Shown here: piece after piece, positions 1 through 7,652 of the stretch | How positions within the stretch are numbered: position 1 is the stretch's first letter | How the letters are laid out: each line of letters begins with the position of its first letter | NCBI RefSeq assembly: GCF_018449435.1 | Contig: NZ_JAHCMU010000006.1 | Span: 1 to 64,000 of the forward strand | Source of the DNA: Flagellimonas sp. 389 | GTDB lineage: Bacteria > Bacteroidota > Bacteroidia > Flavobacteriales > Flavobacteriaceae | Reading direction: 5' to 3' | Length of the DNA stretch: 64,000 nucleotides | Position numbers and translations under genes: made by a program | Notes under the pieces: model-generated | The model's database searches: none | The model's input: the letters and a program-made list of their open reading frames with translations, nothing else | Told to the model about the DNA's origin: nothing

Positions 1-91
1 CGATGTCCGATGTCCGATGTCCGATGTCCGATGTCCGATGTCCGATGTCCGATGTCCGATGTCCGATGTCCGATGTCCGATGTCTGATGTC
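1..91. repeat. Heptanucleotide tandem array (CGATGTC)n
   Basis: Twelve perfect copies of the 7-mer CGATGTC run head to tail from base 1 to 84, followed by one copy with a single change (TGATGTC). The array begins at the window edge, so its full length is unknown. It has no spacers and so is not a CRISPR. It lies upstream of the surface lipoprotein gene. Confidence 0.97.
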
Positions 92-100
92 TAAAAAATA

Positions 101-213
101 AACCTTTCACCCTTCACCCAAAACCTTTCACCCAAAACCTTTCACCCAAGACCTTTCACCCAAGACCAAAAACCCCTCAACCGTCAACCCAAACCCTGCA
201 TCCGTCAATTGAC
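101..213. repeat. Degenerate heptad/14-mer repeat DNA
   Basis: Alternating 7-mers TTCACCC and AAAACCT/AAGACCT form about four 14-bp units, then degenerate heptads (CAACCGT, CAACCCA, CATCCGT) continue toward base 210. A 26-bp stretch at 110-135 recurs exactly at 2062-2087, on the other side of the lipoprotein gene. No gene or RNA structure is evident here. Confidence 0.85.
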
Positions 214-272
214 ATGGGCGACCTATTCATATTACACTTTTCTTGCATGCTGTAATATAAAATATTCAACTC

Positions 273-1757
273 ATGAAAAAAATACGTTTTTTGATCCTGA
301 TGACACTGTCCGTTGCAATGTTCGCCGTCTCTTGTTCCAGTGATGATGGTACAACGACACCAACACCGACTAAGCCGACCATAAGTAGTTTTACACCCAG
401 TTCTGGGCCTGTTGGTACAGCGGTGACCATTAACGGGACCAACTTTAGTACAACGCCGGCATCGAACACCGTAAAGATCGGTGCCACAACGGCTACGGTA
501 AGTGCCGCCACCGCCACCAAGCTTACCGTTTCCGTTCCCCAAGGTGCGTCTACCGGGGCGGTAAGTGTTGGCGTAGGTGGTGAGACCGTGACCGGGAGCA
601 CCTTTACCGTGACCGAAGCGGAAGTACAGAACACCGCCCCCGTGATCACCAACCAGACCACAACAACAGAAGTGGACGAGGATGCAAACAATGAATTCAC
701 CATCTTTACCGTGACGGCCACCGATGCAGATGCGGACGATACGCTCACCTTTGAGATCACGGACGGAAACGGCGATGGGCTGTTCAGCATAGATGAAAAC
801 GGCCTGATTACCTTGGCGGAGGGCAAAACCCTTGACTACGAGACCACCACCGAGCACAGCATCACCGTGACCGTCTCCGATGGCAATGGGGGCACGGACC
901 AGATCAGCATACAGATAACCGTGAAGAACGTTATCGAAGACCTGTTCGAGGACCCGGCATCCTTTATCTTTACCTTGGAGACCGCTGGTGCCGATGAGGA
1001 ATTCAACATAGGAGTATTCGGAGAAGGGGAAGACATCAATTTTCAAATTGATTGGGGCGATGGACAGGGATTGGAACATGTGACCGTTGCGGGAGACTTG
1101 GTCCATCAATATCAAGCTACGGACACCTATACCGTGGCCCTAAAAGGGCAAGTGGGCCGATTGACCTTCTTTCAACAGACCGCTTTGCAAACCTTGGAGC
1201 AATGGGGCTATACGGCATGGAAGAGCATGCAAAATATGTTTTTCTTGAGTAATGACGATGTTTATGTAGCCATAAATGCAGAGGACAACCCCAACCTTGA
1301 CCAATGCACATCTCTTCAATACGCTTTCTCTCATGCAGATTTCAAACAGGACATTAACGGTTGGAAGGTAGGCAACGTCACCGATATGTTAGGTACTTTT
1401 GCTTATAACTCCTCGTTCAATCAGGATATCAGCGGTTGGGATGTAAGCCAGATCACCAATATGGATTATATGTTCGAGGGTGCCACGGCGTTCGACCAAG
1501 ATCTTGGAGATTGGAACATAGGCAATGTTGGAACTATGGAAGGCATGTTCAACAATTCCGGGATGTCCGCCGTTAACTTTTCCAATACGCTTATTGGGTG
1601 GGCAGATCAACAGGTACAGGAAGGTGTAATATTGGGTGCAGACGAAGTGAACATCTGCGATAATGATGAAGCGATAGACGCTTATTATACCCTTACAGAT
1701 GCAGATGATGGCTCCAACTGGAATATTATATTTAATATCGTAGTTCCTTGTAATTAA
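273..1757 (+). CDS. Surface lipoprotein with IPT/TIG, cadherin-like, PKD-like and BspA-like (DUF285) domains
   Basis: Predicted outer-surface lipoprotein of 494 aa. A signal peptide ends in the lipobox AVSC (Cys21), followed by SSDDG, an acidic stretch of the kind that acts as a surface-export signal in Bacteroidota lipoproteins. Domains in order: IPT/TIG-like fold about 36-112; cadherin-like repeat about 124-222, rich in DxDxDD acidic motifs; PKD-like segment about 228-310 (DWGDG, then HQYQATDTYTV); BspA-like DUF285 repeats about 355-435 with the recurring pattern W(D/N)(V/I)xxVxxMxxMF. A role in adhesion or cell-surface binding is inferred from the domains; the ligand is unknown. The gene is visibly richer in GC-ending codons than its neighbours and lies between related heptad repeats, which suggests a mobile or recently acquired cassette. 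Long antisense ORFs here are by-products of this composition. Confidence 0.88.
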   Translation: MKKIRFLILMTLSVAMFAVSCSSDDGTTTPTPTKPTISSFTPSSGPVGTAVTINGTNFSTTPASNTVKIGATTATVSAATATKLTVSVPQGASTGAVSVGVGGETVTGSTFTVTEAEVQNTAPVITNQTTTTEVDEDANNEFTIFTVTATDADADDTLTFEITDGNGDGLFSIDENGLITLAEGKTLDYETTTEHSITVTVSDGNGGTDQISIQITVKNVIEDLFEDPASFIFTLETAGADEEFNIGVFGEGEDINFQIDWGDGQGLEHVTVAGDLVHQYQATDTYTVALKGQVGRLTFFQQTALQTLEQWGYTAWKSMQNMFFLSNDDVYVAINAEDNPNLDQCTSLQYAFSHADFKQDINGWKVGNVTDMLGTFAYNSSFNQDISGWDVSQITNMDYMFEGATAFDQDLGDWNIGNVGTMEGMFNNSGMSAVNFSNTLIGWADQQVQEGVILGADEVNICDNDEAIDAYYTLTDADDGSNWNIIFNIVVPCN

Positions 1758-1777
1758 ACTTAACTTTTAATACAATA

Positions 1778-1816
1778 GGCCACTGGGGAGCTTTACGTTT
1801 TTCGGTGGTCTTTTGG
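1778..1816 (+). terminator. Possible Rho-independent terminator
   Basis: GGCCACTG (1778-1785) pairs with CGGTGGTC (1803-1810) over 8 bp with two G-U pairs, and TTTT follows. It lies 21 bases after the lipoprotein stop codon. The loop is 17 nt, so the call is moderate. Confidence 0.45.
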
Positions 1817-1840
1817 TTTAGGGTCAGAAGTTAGTTGTTC

Positions 1841-2100
1841 GTTGACAGTTGACAGATGACGGGGGTCAGAGGTCTGATATCTAATGTCAGTGGTCAATGG
1901 TCAATGGTCAATGGTCAAAACCAAGAGCTTAGAGCTTGAAACCCCAAAACCCTTAAACCTTTTACCCTTCACCCAAAACCCGCATCCGTCATCCGCCAAC
2001 GTTCAAAACCAAGAACTTAGAACTTGAAAACCTAAAACTCTGCAACTTTGAAACCCTGAAACCCTTCACCCAAAACCTTTCACCCAAGACTCAGAACTTA
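1841..2100. repeat. Heptad-patterned intergenic DNA
   Basis: About 260 bp with no ORF. It contains GTTGACA twice (1841-1854), TGGTCAA four times (1891-1918), GAGCTTA/GAGCTTG, CATCCGT/CATCCGC, GAACTTA/GAACTTG and the TTCACCC/AAAACCT family. CCCTTCACCCAAAACC occurs at 110-125, 1965-1980 and 2062-2077. Most of the stretch reads in a 7-bp register of different but related words. This accounts for most of the gene-free interval 1758-2136. Confidence 0.85.
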
Positions 2101-2111
2101 ATGTAAATTCC

Positions 2112-2119
2112 TATATTTG
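2112..2119 (+). promoter_or_regulatory. Bacteroidota -7 promoter element
   Basis: TATATTTG matches the TAnnTTTG consensus 17 bp upstream of the ATG at 2137. No clear TTG -33 element is visible; the preceding DNA is heptad repeat. Confidence 0.6.
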
Positions 2120-2136
2120 TTCAATCAAAATTGGGA

Positions 2137-4059
2137 ATGCAATTTAAACATCCAGAAATCCTTTGGGCCTTAGTACTTCTACTCATTCCTATTTTAATTC
2201 ATCTTTTTCAATTACGGCGATTTAAAAAAACACCATTTACGAATGTAGCCATGCTACAGCAAGTGGTTTCGGAGTCCAGAAAAAGCAATACGCTAAAAAA
2301 ATGGCTCCTACTTTTAACACGACTTTTATTGATCGCTGCCATAATCATTGCATTTGCACAACCCTTTTCCTCAAAAAAAACAGCATTGCAACAAAAGGAA
2401 ACCGTGGTGTATTTAGATGATTCGTTCAGCATGCAAGCTAAAAGCAACGGACTTTCGTTATTGGAAAAAGCCGTACAGGAATTAATCAAGAACAGTGATC
2501 CTGAAAGTGTTTTTAGTCTTTTTACGAACGAAAAAACATATAGAGAGGTTACCATTAGGGATATACAGAACAATTTACTTTCGCTCCCCCATTCGCATAG
2601 GCAGCTGGGGTTTAATGAAATTCAGCTCAAAGCAAACACCCTGTTCTCCAAGAGCACAAACACCATTAAAGATTTGATACTGCTATCCGATTTTCAAGAG
2701 AGCATGTATACTACGGATAGTGCCCTGGATTCTGCTACGACGAATTATTTAGTGCCTATTCGTCCAAAGGAAACCAGAAATATCTCGTTGGACTCGATAT
2801 ATCTAACAGAAAATCAAGCTGCTCCGGCATCACTTTCTGCACTGCTTTCCGGAGGTGCCGATGAAGAGAATGTTCCCATATCACTTTATGATGGCGAGGT
2901 ATTGATTGCGAAAACCTCCGCAAAATTTAACGCTAATGGTAAAGCAGAAGTAACTTTTACCATACCCGAAGGTGAAGAATTAAACGGTACCCTAAAGATT
3001 ACCGACAATGGGTTGTCCTATGACAACCAGTTCTTCTTTAATATCAATAAAAAGGACAAAATAAAAGTTTTGGTTGTACACGATTCCAACAGTAACTACC
3101 TGAATCGCTTATTTAACCAAAAGGAATTTACACTGAATAAATATACGCTCAGAGAATTGGATTACAGCACTTTGGGCGAACAAAACGTAGTGGTTCTGGA
3201 TAATTTACCGGCTATTCCCAACAGCTTGCAAAAAGTACTCCGAACTTTTAAAGAAAATGGAGGGACTATCATCGTTATTCCTTCTGTTGAAATTGACCTC
3301 ACCTCTTACAATCAATTTCTTACAAGCTTTTTTGCCACTCAACTAATTGAAAGTAACGACACCGGTAAAAAAATAACCACGATATCTTTTGAGCATCCTC
3401 TGTATCAAAATGTATTTGAAAAAAAGGTTTACAATTTTCAGTATCCAAATGTGAAACGCTATTATAAGACACGGACAAGGGCACCTAAAATTCTTTCTCT
3501 AGAGAGCGGCGAAGCATTTTTGTCGGGTATCGATGGTTTTTATTTGTTTTCTGCAGCGTTGGAAACTGATAATTCAAACTTTAAAAACTCTCCTTTAATC
3601 GTTCCCACTTTTTATAATATGGCAGCGTTGGGGCTTAAAATATCCGAGCCATACCATAATATCGGACAAGCTACTACGGTGGATATATCCTTGAATTTAG
3701 GGACGGATGACATCTTGAATGTTTCAAAGGAAGGATATGAATTTATTCCGTTTCAACAAAGTTTTCCGAATAAAGTAAGGCTTAGTTTTAATGGTGACCC
3801 CACGGTAGATGGTATCTTCAGCATTACCAGGCAGGGACAATCCATACAGAATATAAGTTTCAATTACCCTAGGACAGAGAGTAAACTTAGTTATTTGGAT
3901 TTGGAAAGCATTGGCAATACACGTAATCAAGATTCTATTGCTTCGTTATTTGAGTTTCTAGAGGCAGAGAGCAGCATTACGGCGTATTGGAAATGGTTTG
4001 TTATTTTAGCGTTGTTACTGGCGCTTATTGAGGTAATTATTCAAAAATTTGTTACATGA
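2137..4059 (+). CDS. BatA/vWA-type membrane protein
   Basis: Membrane protein of 640 aa with the N-terminal BatA (aerotolerance-type) domain: a hydrophobic helix at about 9-25, the conserved FQLRRF segment, a second membrane span at about 56-76, then a von Willebrand A-like domain beginning with the MIDAS motif D94-x-S96-x-S98. A final membrane helix (about 615-635) precedes the C-terminus. Most of the chain would be periplasmic. Bat-family proteins are linked to envelope stress and aerotolerance in Bacteroides, but this lone copy has no MoxR or BatB-E partners nearby, so its job is unknown. I chose ATG 2137 over the in-frame TTG at 2131 because family members begin MxFxHPxxL and the -7 element fits. 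The stop overlaps the next ATG (ATGA), so the two are translationally coupled. Confidence 0.85.
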   Translation: MQFKHPEILWALVLLLIPILIHLFQLRRFKKTPFTNVAMLQQVVSESRKSNTLKKWLLLLTRLLLIAAIIIAFAQPFSSKKTALQQKETVVYLDDSFSMQAKSNGLSLLEKAVQELIKNSDPESVFSLFTNEKTYREVTIRDIQNNLLSLPHSHRQLGFNEIQLKANTLFSKSTNTIKDLILLSDFQESMYTTDSALDSATTNYLVPIRPKETRNISLDSIYLTENQAAPASLSALLSGGADEENVPISLYDGEVLIAKTSAKFNANGKAEVTFTIPEGEELNGTLKITDNGLSYDNQFFFNINKKDKIKVLVVHDSNSNYLNRLFNQKEFTLNKYTLRELDYSTLGEQNVVVLDNLPAIPNSLQKVLRTFKENGGTIIVIPSVEIDLTSYNQFLTSFFATQLIESNDTGKKITTISFEHPLYQNVFEKKVYNFQYPNVKRYYKTRTRAPKILSLESGEAFLSGIDGFYLFSAALETDNSNFKNSPLIVPTFYNMAALGLKISEPYHNIGQATTVDISLNLGTDDILNVSKEGYEFIPFQQSFPNKVRLSFNGDPTVDGIFSITRQGQSIQNISFNYPRTESKLSYLDLESIGNTRNQDSIASLFEFLEAESSITAYWKWFVILALLLALIEVIIQKFVT

Positions 4060-5309
4060 ACATTCTGCTAAAGTCTGTGAAAATAGTATGTCCAGAAAAT
4101 GCGGCCTTACATTTAAAAAAGCGGGACATTTTTATAAAAAACGGAAGCATTGAAAAAATTGCTACAGTTGTGGACGTTCCTTCCAAAACTAACATTATCG
4201 ATTACAAAAATCTTCATGTTTCATTAGGTTGGTTCGATACCGGTGTCAGTTTTGGAGAGCCAGGATTTGAAGAGCGTGAAACCATTTTGAACGGTCTGTT
4301 CGTAGCTGGCAAAAGTGGTTTTACAGATATTTTGTTGAATCCAACCAGCAACCCAGTGCCGGATACAAGTTCAGACATTGTTTTTCTAAGAGAAAGGGCA
4401 AAAGGAAATACTTGTAATCTATATCCTTTAGGCTGTTTGACCACGGGCTCCGAAGGAAGAGATTTGGCGGAACTTTTTGATATGAAAAATGCCGGTGCAG
4501 TGGCATATTACGACTTTAAAAAACAAGTTGCCAATCCCAACCTATTAAAAATAGCACTATTATATGCCCAAAACTTTGATGGGTTATTATATTCCTATCC
4601 GCAGGATGGCCAAATAAAGGGAAAAGGAATTGTGCATGAGGGCAAAGTTTCCACTTCTTTGGGACTTAAAGGAATTCCTGCTTTGGCCGAAGAATTACAG
4701 ATTGCGCGGGACCTCTTTATTTTGGAGTATACCGGGGGAAAGCTGCATATCCCCACCATTTCGACAGCAAACTCCGTCAAGTTGATCGCAAATGCAAAGA
4801 AAAAAGGATTGGATGTTAGTTGTAGTGTCGCTATCCATAACCTGATTTTTACAGATGACAGTTTAAAAGATTTTGATACAAACTATAAAGTTTTCCCACC
4901 GCTAAGAGGCAAAGCGGATTGTAAAGCATTGATCAAGGGACTTAAAGATGGTGTTATAGATGTTGTAACATCTGACCACAATCCTATAGCCGTTGAAGAA
5001 AAAAAGATTGAGTTTGATAACGCAGTTGATGGAACAATTGGTTTGGAGTCTGCATTTGGTAGTCTAAACCAACTTTTTGATTTGGAACAAACCATTATAT
5101 TATTGACTAAAGGCAGGGAACGTTTTGGATTAAAAACACCTACATTAAGAGAAGGAGAAAAAGCCTGTCTAACACTTTTTGACCCGAACATAGAGCATTC
5201 ATTTGAAGAAGAAAATATACTTTCCACTTCTAAGAACAGTATGTTTCTGGATAGCACCCTTAAAGGAAAGGTTTATGGAACGATTAACAATGATCAAATC
5301 TTAATCTAA
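4056..5309 (+). CDS. Dihydroorotase-like protein lacking metal ligands
   Basis: 417-aa amidohydrolase of the type I dihydroorotase family. Conserved landmarks remain (GEPGFEERET at 67-76, NPTSNPVPD near 95-103, TSDHNP at 305-310), but the active site has decayed. The HxH metal motif before REPG reads GVS (63-65), the Arg of REPG is Gly67, the HxED motif reads YPQD (181-184), and the HxST motif reads TIST (234-237). Only the catalytic-type Asp307 is kept. It is therefore unlikely to bind the usual zinc pair or to cyclise carbamoyl aspartate. Inactive PyrC homologues with a structural role beside aspartate transcarbamoylase are known in other bacteria; no pyrB is visible here. It is coupled by ATGA overlap to the vWA protein upstream. 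Whether a second, catalytic dihydroorotase exists cannot be seen from this window. Confidence 0.85.
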   Translation: MNILLKSVKIVCPENAALHLKKRDIFIKNGSIEKIATVVDVPSKTNIIDYKNLHVSLGWFDTGVSFGEPGFEERETILNGLFVAGKSGFTDILLNPTSNPVPDTSSDIVFLRERAKGNTCNLYPLGCLTTGSEGRDLAELFDMKNAGAVAYYDFKKQVANPNLLKIALLYAQNFDGLLYSYPQDGQIKGKGIVHEGKVSTSLGLKGIPALAEELQIARDLFILEYTGGKLHIPTISTANSVKLIANAKKKGLDVSCSVAIHNLIFTDDSLKDFDTNYKVFPPLRGKADCKALIKGLKDGVIDVVTSDHNPIAVEEKKIEFDNAVDGTIGLESAFGSLNQLFDLEQTIILLTKGRERFGLKTPTLREGEKACLTLFDPNIEHSFEEENILSTSKNSMFLDSTLKGKVYGTINNDQILI

Positions 5310-5313
5310 CATT

Positions 5314-5637
5314 TTGAAAGAAGCAAAAAAGGGAAAAACCATCGCAATTGTAAGCTATATCACCATAGTTGGATGTCTAATTGCACTTACCATGAATATG
5401 GAGCCCAAAAATTCGTTTGCACGTTTCCATATTCGCCAAGCATTCGGAATCCATTTGGTATATCATGCATTGGCCATTGTGCTTACCTTCACAAAAATAG
5501 TTGAGGCTTCATTAGGATTGTACATTTTTTATCTTATTCTGGTTCTATATTGCTTTATTGGAGCGATGAACCTAAAAAAACAATTGTTGCCACTGCTGGG
5601 ACCCTATTTTCAAAAATGGTTTACCTTTATTCCTTAA
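5314..5637 (+). CDS. Small multi-helix membrane protein, DUF4870/Tic20-like
   Basis: 107-aa protein with about three hydrophobic segments (10-27, 48-66, 70-90) and the motif FARFHIRQAFG (36-46), typical of small DUF4870/Tic20-like membrane proteins. Function is unknown. It starts with TTG at 5314, four bases after the dihydroorotase-like stop, and no ATG lies closer than residue 27, so the TTG start is the best choice but is not certain. It belongs to the same rightward run as its neighbours. Confidence 0.7.
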   Translation: MKEAKKGKTIAIVSYITIVGCLIALTMNMEPKNSFARFHIRQAFGIHLVYHALAIVLTFTKIVEASLGLYIFYLILVLYCFIGAMNLKKQLLPLLGPYFQKWFTFIP

Positions 5638-5646
5638 TTTATAACA

Positions 5647-6306
5647 ATGTCCCCCACCCCATTATCCTTAGAATACTTACTGCGTTCTTCCGTTGTAAAG
5701 GCTGATAAAACTCCTTCTGTTTTTATGTTTCACGGTTATGGAAGCAATGAAGAAGATTTATTCTCCTTTGCCTCTGAACTACCTGAAGAGTTAACAATAT
5801 TATCTGTTAGAGCCCCTTATAATCTTGAACCTTTTGGCCATGCGTGGTATGCCATTAATTTTGATGCCGAACAAGGAAAATGGAGCGATAATGAACAGGC
5901 AAAAGTATCTAGGGATAAAATAATCACATTTATTGACGAGGCATGCGAAGCCTATAATCTAGATGAAGAAAACATTACGCTTTTAGGTTTTAGTCAAGGT
6001 ACCATCCTCAGTTATTCTGTGGCCTTATCTGTTCCCGAAAAGATAAAAAATGTAGTTGCGCTAAGCGGTTACATCAATGAGGAGATTCTTTTGGAAAGCT
6101 ATAAAACAAAGAATTACAGCCATCTGAATATTTATGCTTCGCACGGGCAAGTAGATCAGGTCATCCCGGTGGAATGGGCACAACGCATCCCAGAATTTTT
6201 AAAAGGGCTGAACATCAACCACCAATATGAGGAGTTTCCCATAGGACATGGTGTATCTCCTCAAAATTTTCACTCTTTTAGGGCCTGGTTGATTAAAAAT
6301 ATCTAA
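5647..6306 (+). CDS. Alpha/beta hydrolase, phospholipase/carboxylesterase family
   Basis: 219-aa cytoplasmic serine hydrolase. The nucleophile elbow is GFSQG with Ser116; the oxyanion region is HGYGSNEEDL (29-38); the Asp is in the SHGQVDQVIP segment and the His in FPIGHGVSP near the C-terminus. This is the architecture of small carboxylesterases/lysophospholipases (YpfH/Est-like). No signal peptide is visible. The substrate cannot be deduced. Its stop codon (TAA, 6304-6306) overlaps the stop codon of the convergent gene (6303-6305). Confidence 0.85.
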   Translation: MSPTPLSLEYLLRSSVVKADKTPSVFMFHGYGSNEEDLFSFASELPEELTILSVRAPYNLEPFGHAWYAINFDAEQGKWSDNEQAKVSRDKIITFIDEACEAYNLDEENITLLGFSQGTILSYSVALSVPEKIKNVVALSGYINEEILLESYKTKNYSHLNIYASHGQVDQVIPVEWAQRIPEFLKGLNINHQYEEFPIGHGVSPQNFHSFRAWLIKNI

Positions 6307-6797
6307 TTGCTCCTAGTATAAAGTAGGTGGTCCATCAAAGTAAAGTCAACTCCTAAATCATCTTTGAGTTCATACTTAATGATTAAATCGCCCCAATATT
6401 TTCCATCAGAAAAATCGGCCAATAACCATCTATGGTTGATAATCTTTATTTTATTTATCTTGAAGTCACTTTCCATCCCTTCGTAGGGTATTAAAGGATT
6501 ATCTCCTTTATTTTCGTTTGTTTCCAATAACTTATCTTCAATATAACGAGCGGGGTCTTTAAGCTTGAGATGGTCGTAATAGGCAAGGGCATCATCATTG
6601 TTCTCTAAGGAAAAGTATTGAACATCCAATATTTTGAGCTGTGCTTGTTGTAAGGAATCCTTTAAATCCGAAAGCTCTGTTTTCAAACTTTCCGCATCGG
6701 AATAAAATGCCTTTTGCATATTGTTCGTACTCACAAATTGGTACAATGCAATCAATGCGGCAAAAATAAATAGGTATAGAAAAATTTTACTCTTCAT
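6303..6797 (-). CDS. Membrane-anchored hypothetical protein with coiled coil
   Basis: 164-aa protein of no recognised family. One N-terminal membrane helix (about 5-20) is followed by a short coiled-coil stretch (about 30-60, heptad-like SLKTELSDLKDSLQQAQ) and a C-terminal mixed domain. It follows the MBL hydrolase gene by three bases, so the two are almost certainly cotranscribed; a link in function is inference. It has no cysteines or catalytic motifs that I recognise. Confidence 0.7.
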   Translation of the reverse strand: MKSKIFLYLFIFAALIALYQFVSTNNMQKAFYSDAESLKTELSDLKDSLQQAQLKILDVQYFSLENNDDALAYYDHLKLKDPARYIEDKLLETNENKGDNPLIPYEGMESDFKINKIKIINHRWLLADFSDGKYWGDLIIKYELKDDLGVDFTLMDHLLYTRSN

Positions 6798-6800
6798 ATT

Positions 6801-7568
6801 TTAAATCTTCAGTTGTAAATTATCATAGGCCAAAAATACATTTTTGGGAAGTTTTTTTTCTACTGCTTCATGAAACCCTAGTAAGTGGCTAATATGTGTA
6901 AAATATGTCCTTTCAGCTCCGACCAATTTTGAAAAGGACAGTGCCTCCTCTAAATTAAAATGGGAATGGTGTGGTTCTTCCCTAAGTGCATTCACAACGA
7001 GTACCTTTGCACCCTTAATTTTTTCAATTTCATGATCGTCCACATGTTTTACATCTGTTAGGTAAACAAAATCCTTAAATCGATAGCCAAAAACCTGCAA
7101 ACGATTATGATACGCTTCAATAGGAACCACCTTTAAGCCTCCCAGTTGTATTGATTGGTTATTTACGACTTCATTGACCCGTACTGCCGGAGCTCCGGGG
7201 TATCGGTTTTCATCGGCAAAAATATAATCGAACCGCCTGGTTAAGGAAGTTATAACTCTGCTATGGGCATAAATTGGAATATCCCCTTGTCTAAAAAAGA
7301 AGGGGCGAATATCATCAATACCAGCTGTATGGTCCGCATGCTCGTGGGTAAAAAGAATGCCATCCAACTTCTCTATGGGATTTGTCAGCATTTGTTGCCT
7401 AAAATCAGGACCACAATCCACTACATAATTAAAACCGTTATACGAAACGAGGACAGAGACCCGTAGTCGTTTATCCCTTGGGTCGTTACTGAGACATACT
7501 TGATGATTACTGCCAATTATAGGAATTCCTTGCGAGGTTCCCGTTCCTAAAAAAGTAATGGTCATCAT
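6801..7568 (-). CDS. MBL-fold metallo-hydrolase, PhnP-like
   Basis: About 255-aa metallo-beta-lactamase-fold hydrolase. Visible motifs are FLGTGTSQG at the N-terminus, the metal signature HEHADHTAG, an Asp in YLTDVKHVDD, a FNLEEAL segment and the terminal FTHISHLLG. This is the arrangement of PhnP-type phosphodiesterases, but no phosphonate genes are nearby, so the substrate is unknown. Three ATGs compete (7577, 7568, 7565). The promoter element at 7584-7591 puts the likely transcript start close to 7577, so 7568 or 7565 is preferred; relatives begin with a short M-x-I-T-FLG. It heads a two-gene operon with the coiled-coil protein. Confidence 0.85.
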   Translation of the reverse strand: MMTITFLGTGTSQGIPIIGSNHQVCLSNDPRDKRLRVSVLVSYNGFNYVVDCGPDFRQQMLTNPIEKLDGILFTHEHADHTAGIDDIRPFFFRQGDIPIYAHSRVITSLTRRFDYIFADENRYPGAPAVRVNEVVNNQSIQLGGLKVVPIEAYHNRLQVFGYRFKDFVYLTDVKHVDDHEIEKIKGAKVLVVNALREEPHHSHFNLEEALSFSKLVGAERTYFTHISHLLGFHEAVEKKLPKNVFLAYDNLQLKI

Positions 7569-7583
7569 ATCATCCATTAAAAC

Positions 7584-7591
7584 CAAAATTA
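7584..7591 (-). promoter_or_regulatory. -7 promoter element for the MBL hydrolase operon
   Basis: On the minus strand TAATTTTG matches TAnnTTTG, 15 bp before the ATG at 7568. Its position argues against the longer TTG start at 7586. Confidence 0.5.
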
Positions 7592-7625
7592 TAACTTATT
7601 TATTTAATAGATTGGATGAAGAGTG

Positions 7626-7633
7626 TAACTTTG
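7626..7633 (+). promoter_or_regulatory. -7 promoter element
   Basis: TAACTTTG matches TAnnTTTG 19 bp before the ATG at 7653. The GTG at 7647 is closer, but the ATG fits better. Confidence 0.6.
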
Positions 7634-7652
7634 TTTTTATAAAATAGTGTTT

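Noticed and set aside
1..91. CRISPR array at the window edge
   Set aside because: The 7-bp units are contiguous with no spacers, and no cas genes are visible.
177..1115. Minus-strand long ORFs opposite the surface lipoprotein (also 266-826)
   Set aside because: They lie antisense to a gene with a clear lipobox and domains; GC-rich codons open the opposite frames. Translations are low-complexity and without recognisable folds.
6303..6306. Overlapping convergent stop codons as a regulatory feature
   Set aside because: Two genes sharing a few bases at their stops is common in compact genomes; nothing else marks the site.
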